In this document: positions 41,274-41,507 of the stretch, in pieces
Position numbering within the stretch: position 1 is the stretch's first letter
Layout: each line of letters starts with the position of its first letter
NCBI GenBank assembly: GCA_040222855.1
Contig: JAVKCD010000010.1
Span: forward strand, 1 to 41,507
Reading direction: 5' to 3'
Length of the DNA stretch: 41,507 bases
From: Phycisphaeraceae bacterium
Lineage (GTDB): Bacteria; Planctomycetota; Phycisphaerae; Phycisphaerales; Phycisphaeraceae
Made by a program: the position numbers and the translations under genes
The notes under the pieces: generated by a model
Seen by the model: the letters and a program-made list of their open reading frames with translations, nothing else
Told to the model about the DNA's origin: nothing
Databases searched by the model: none

Positions 41274-41507
41274 ATGCCTTCGAACCGAACCTCAGACCTG
41301 CTGAAAACGGCCATTCGCCTCAGCAGCACAACGTGCATTGTGGCGGTTTGCACCATGACGGGTAACGCCCTTGCGGACACGTACACGCCGACGGTGTTGT
41401 GGGACAACGGCGGCGTTGACGGCAACTACAGTTCGTCGGGTTGGGACGTTGGTGAGCCTGGTTCTGGTGATCTGGCGGCGATCAATAATGGCGCTACGGT
41501 GACGATT
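41274..41507 (+). CDS. Secreted beta-rich protein, 3' partial
   Basis: ATG 41274 (MPSNRTSDLLKTAIRL) with GAGGAT upstream; open to the end of the window (78 codons seen). Signal peptide with hydrophobic TTCIVAVCTMTG and cleavage near GNALA. The mature start, TYTPTVLWDNGGVDGNYSSS then GWDVGEPGSGDLAAINNG, resembles the first strands of autotransporter-associated beta-strand or pectate-lyase-like beta-helix proteins common in planctomycetes with dockerin or PEP-CTERM ends. It lies 87 bases after the regulator on the same strand. Confidence 0.7.
   Translation, partial: MPSNRTSDLLKTAIRLSSTTCIVAVCTMTGNALADTYTPTVLWDNGGVDGNYSSSGWDVGEPGSGDLAAINNGATVTI

Noticed and set aside
1-41507. CRISPR array, prophage or toxin-antitoxin pair
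   Set aside because: No regularly spaced repeats, phage structural genes or small toxin-antitoxin gene pairs were seen on either strand.

Overview
The window looks like a chromosomal segment of a planctomycete, most likely class Phycisphaerae. The grounds are secreted proteins ending in dockerin-type EF-hand repeats plus a PEP-CTERM-like tail (Pro-Glu-Pro, hydrophobic stretch, arginines), type II pseudopilin-like proteins of the planctomycete kind, GntR-type regulators with a LacI-like sensor domain, and many carbohydrate-active and sulfatase genes. The assignment is inferred from gene content only.

Layout. 1-3.1 kb: the 3' part of a hybrid sensor histidine kinase meets, tail to tail, a cyclic-nucleotide-binding-domain/thioredoxin-reductase-like flavoprotein. 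3.3-4.0 kb: a small PEP-CTERM protein. 4.5-8.5 kb: a pentose/deoxyhexose module on the minus strand (fucose-isomerase-like protein, then FGGY kinase, then a broken sorbitol/xylitol dehydrogenase whose 3' end has been replaced by a dockerin tail). 8.7-9.4 kb: a decayed IS3-type transposase, a 32-bp perfect palindrome and REP-like stem-loops. 9.4-11.9 kb: a secreted pentapeptide-repeat protein with dockerin and PEP tail. 12.4-26.9 kb: a ten-gene minus-strand operon for sialic acid use. 27-28.7 kb: a pseudopilin-like gene and a LamG/PEP-CTERM gene. 28.8-29.9 kb: a GntR/LacI-like regulator. 30.3-34.5 kb: a plus-strand set (LamG-dockerin protein, phytanoyl-CoA-dioxygenase-like enzyme, NHL propeller, pseudopilin). 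34.6-34.8 kb: an integrase remnant. 35-39.9 kb: a minus-strand sulfatase / FAD oxidoreductase / glycosidase operon, divergent from a second GntR/LacI-like regulator at 40.1-41.2 kb. The window ends inside a secreted-protein gene.

The central operon reads as one pathway. Three sialidases carry the full GH33 residue set (two have LamG, dockerin and PEP-CTERM tails) and would release sialic acid outside. A kelch (NanM-like mutarotase) domain fused to an SSS symporter would equilibrate and import it, and an N-acetylneuraminate lyase would split it. A PfkB kinase, an FSA-type transaldolase and a second, divergent DapA-family lyase sit in the same operon, while the usual NanK (ROK) and NanE genes are absent from the window. 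A two-gene unit (sialidase-LamG-dockerin plus a non-canonical BNR propeller) occurs twice in tandem around the second lyase. The symporter half appears to lack about three helices.

All coordinates include the stop codon where present. No homology search was run. Family calls rest on motifs and remembered family patterns.
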